Assembly (NCBI GenBank): GCA_045564455.1
Contig: JBJLHG010000001.1
Span: forward strand, 1 to 64,000
Direction: 5' to 3'
Length of the DNA: 64,000 nt
Source: CASICS01 sp045564455
GTDB taxonomy: Bacteria > Pseudomonadota > Gammaproteobacteria > Magnimaribacterales > AG-339-G14
Under the pieces are notes generated by a model. It searched no databases. It had not been told where the DNA came from and saw nothing but the letters and a program-made list of their open reading frames with translations. Positions 63,977 to 64,000 of this stretch are shown here, piece after piece. The translations under genes were made by a program, and so were the position numbers. Numbering within the stretch: position 1 is the first letter of the stretch; every line of letters starts with the position of its first letter.

Positions 63977-64000
63977 AATAGCTTCTTGAATATGCATTCT

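Overview
This window comes from an AT-rich gammaproteobacterium. Markers are ihfA after pheST, the xerD-dsbC and prfB-lysS arrangement, yajQ, tusA, NrdR boxes on class Ia nrdAB, and a +1 frameshift site in prfB. Gene order resembles Pseudomonas-type chromosomes. Strong A/T bias, very short spacers, and many acyl-CoA, thiolase and CoA-transferase genes suggest a streamlined marine heterotroph of the SAR86 kind. That placement is inference; no rRNA is present.

Layout. 1-2.7 kb is the decaying edge of a surface-polysaccharide locus: a GT4 glycosyltransferase cut by the window edge, a GT2 glycosyltransferase with two compensating frameshifts, and a PhyH-like dioxygenase with one. 2.8-9.6 kb holds galU, rnd, a methyltransferase, a phosphodiesterase, a thiolase with its zinc-ribbon partner, a TerB/DnaJ protein, DoxX and pdxH. 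9.6-16.3 kb is the translation block thrS-infC-rpmI-rplT-pheS-pheT-ihfA-merR. 16.3-20.3 kb has a cupin, a carboxyltransferase, tRNA-Pro(GGG), a CoA-transferase and a GST. 20.3-25.8 kb has PsiE-like, TusA, a nucleotidyltransferase-cupin fusion, MATE, an acyltransferase, pdxB and msrB. 25.8-36.1 kb runs murJ-ribF-ileS-lspA-ispH, then dadA-ampD-yajQ-ampG, a cell-envelope and muropeptide-recycling group. 36.2-38.2 kb is groESL. 38.3-42.5 kb has a PuuD-like protein, a CorB-like protein and rpsP-rimM-trmD-rplS. 42.5-50.6 kb is xerD-dsbC-alaC-hom-thrC-prfB-lysS. 50.6-58.3 kb is an acyl-CoA and carbon-metabolism region: an ACAD/kinase/DUF6285-like trio, mdh, a thiolase-like protein, an SDR, an SMP-30 protein and a GDPD. 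58.3-64 kb has nrdB-nrdA, divergent from glpK.

Most genes are intact and packed in short operons with overlaps of a few bases. Notable points: the carboxyltransferase stop codon lies inside the tRNA-Pro gene; PheT lacks its EMAP-like tRNA-binding domain; lspA and one acyltransferase appear to start at AUA and AUU; rpsP carries a 51-bp GC-rich repeat array broken by a frame change; malate dehydrogenase has an altered active-site loop; an ACAD10/11-like module is split over three genes. No CRISPR array, insertion sequence or rRNA was seen. No stretch over 300 bases lacks a gene; the emptiest parts are about 1694-1973 and 2681-2851.
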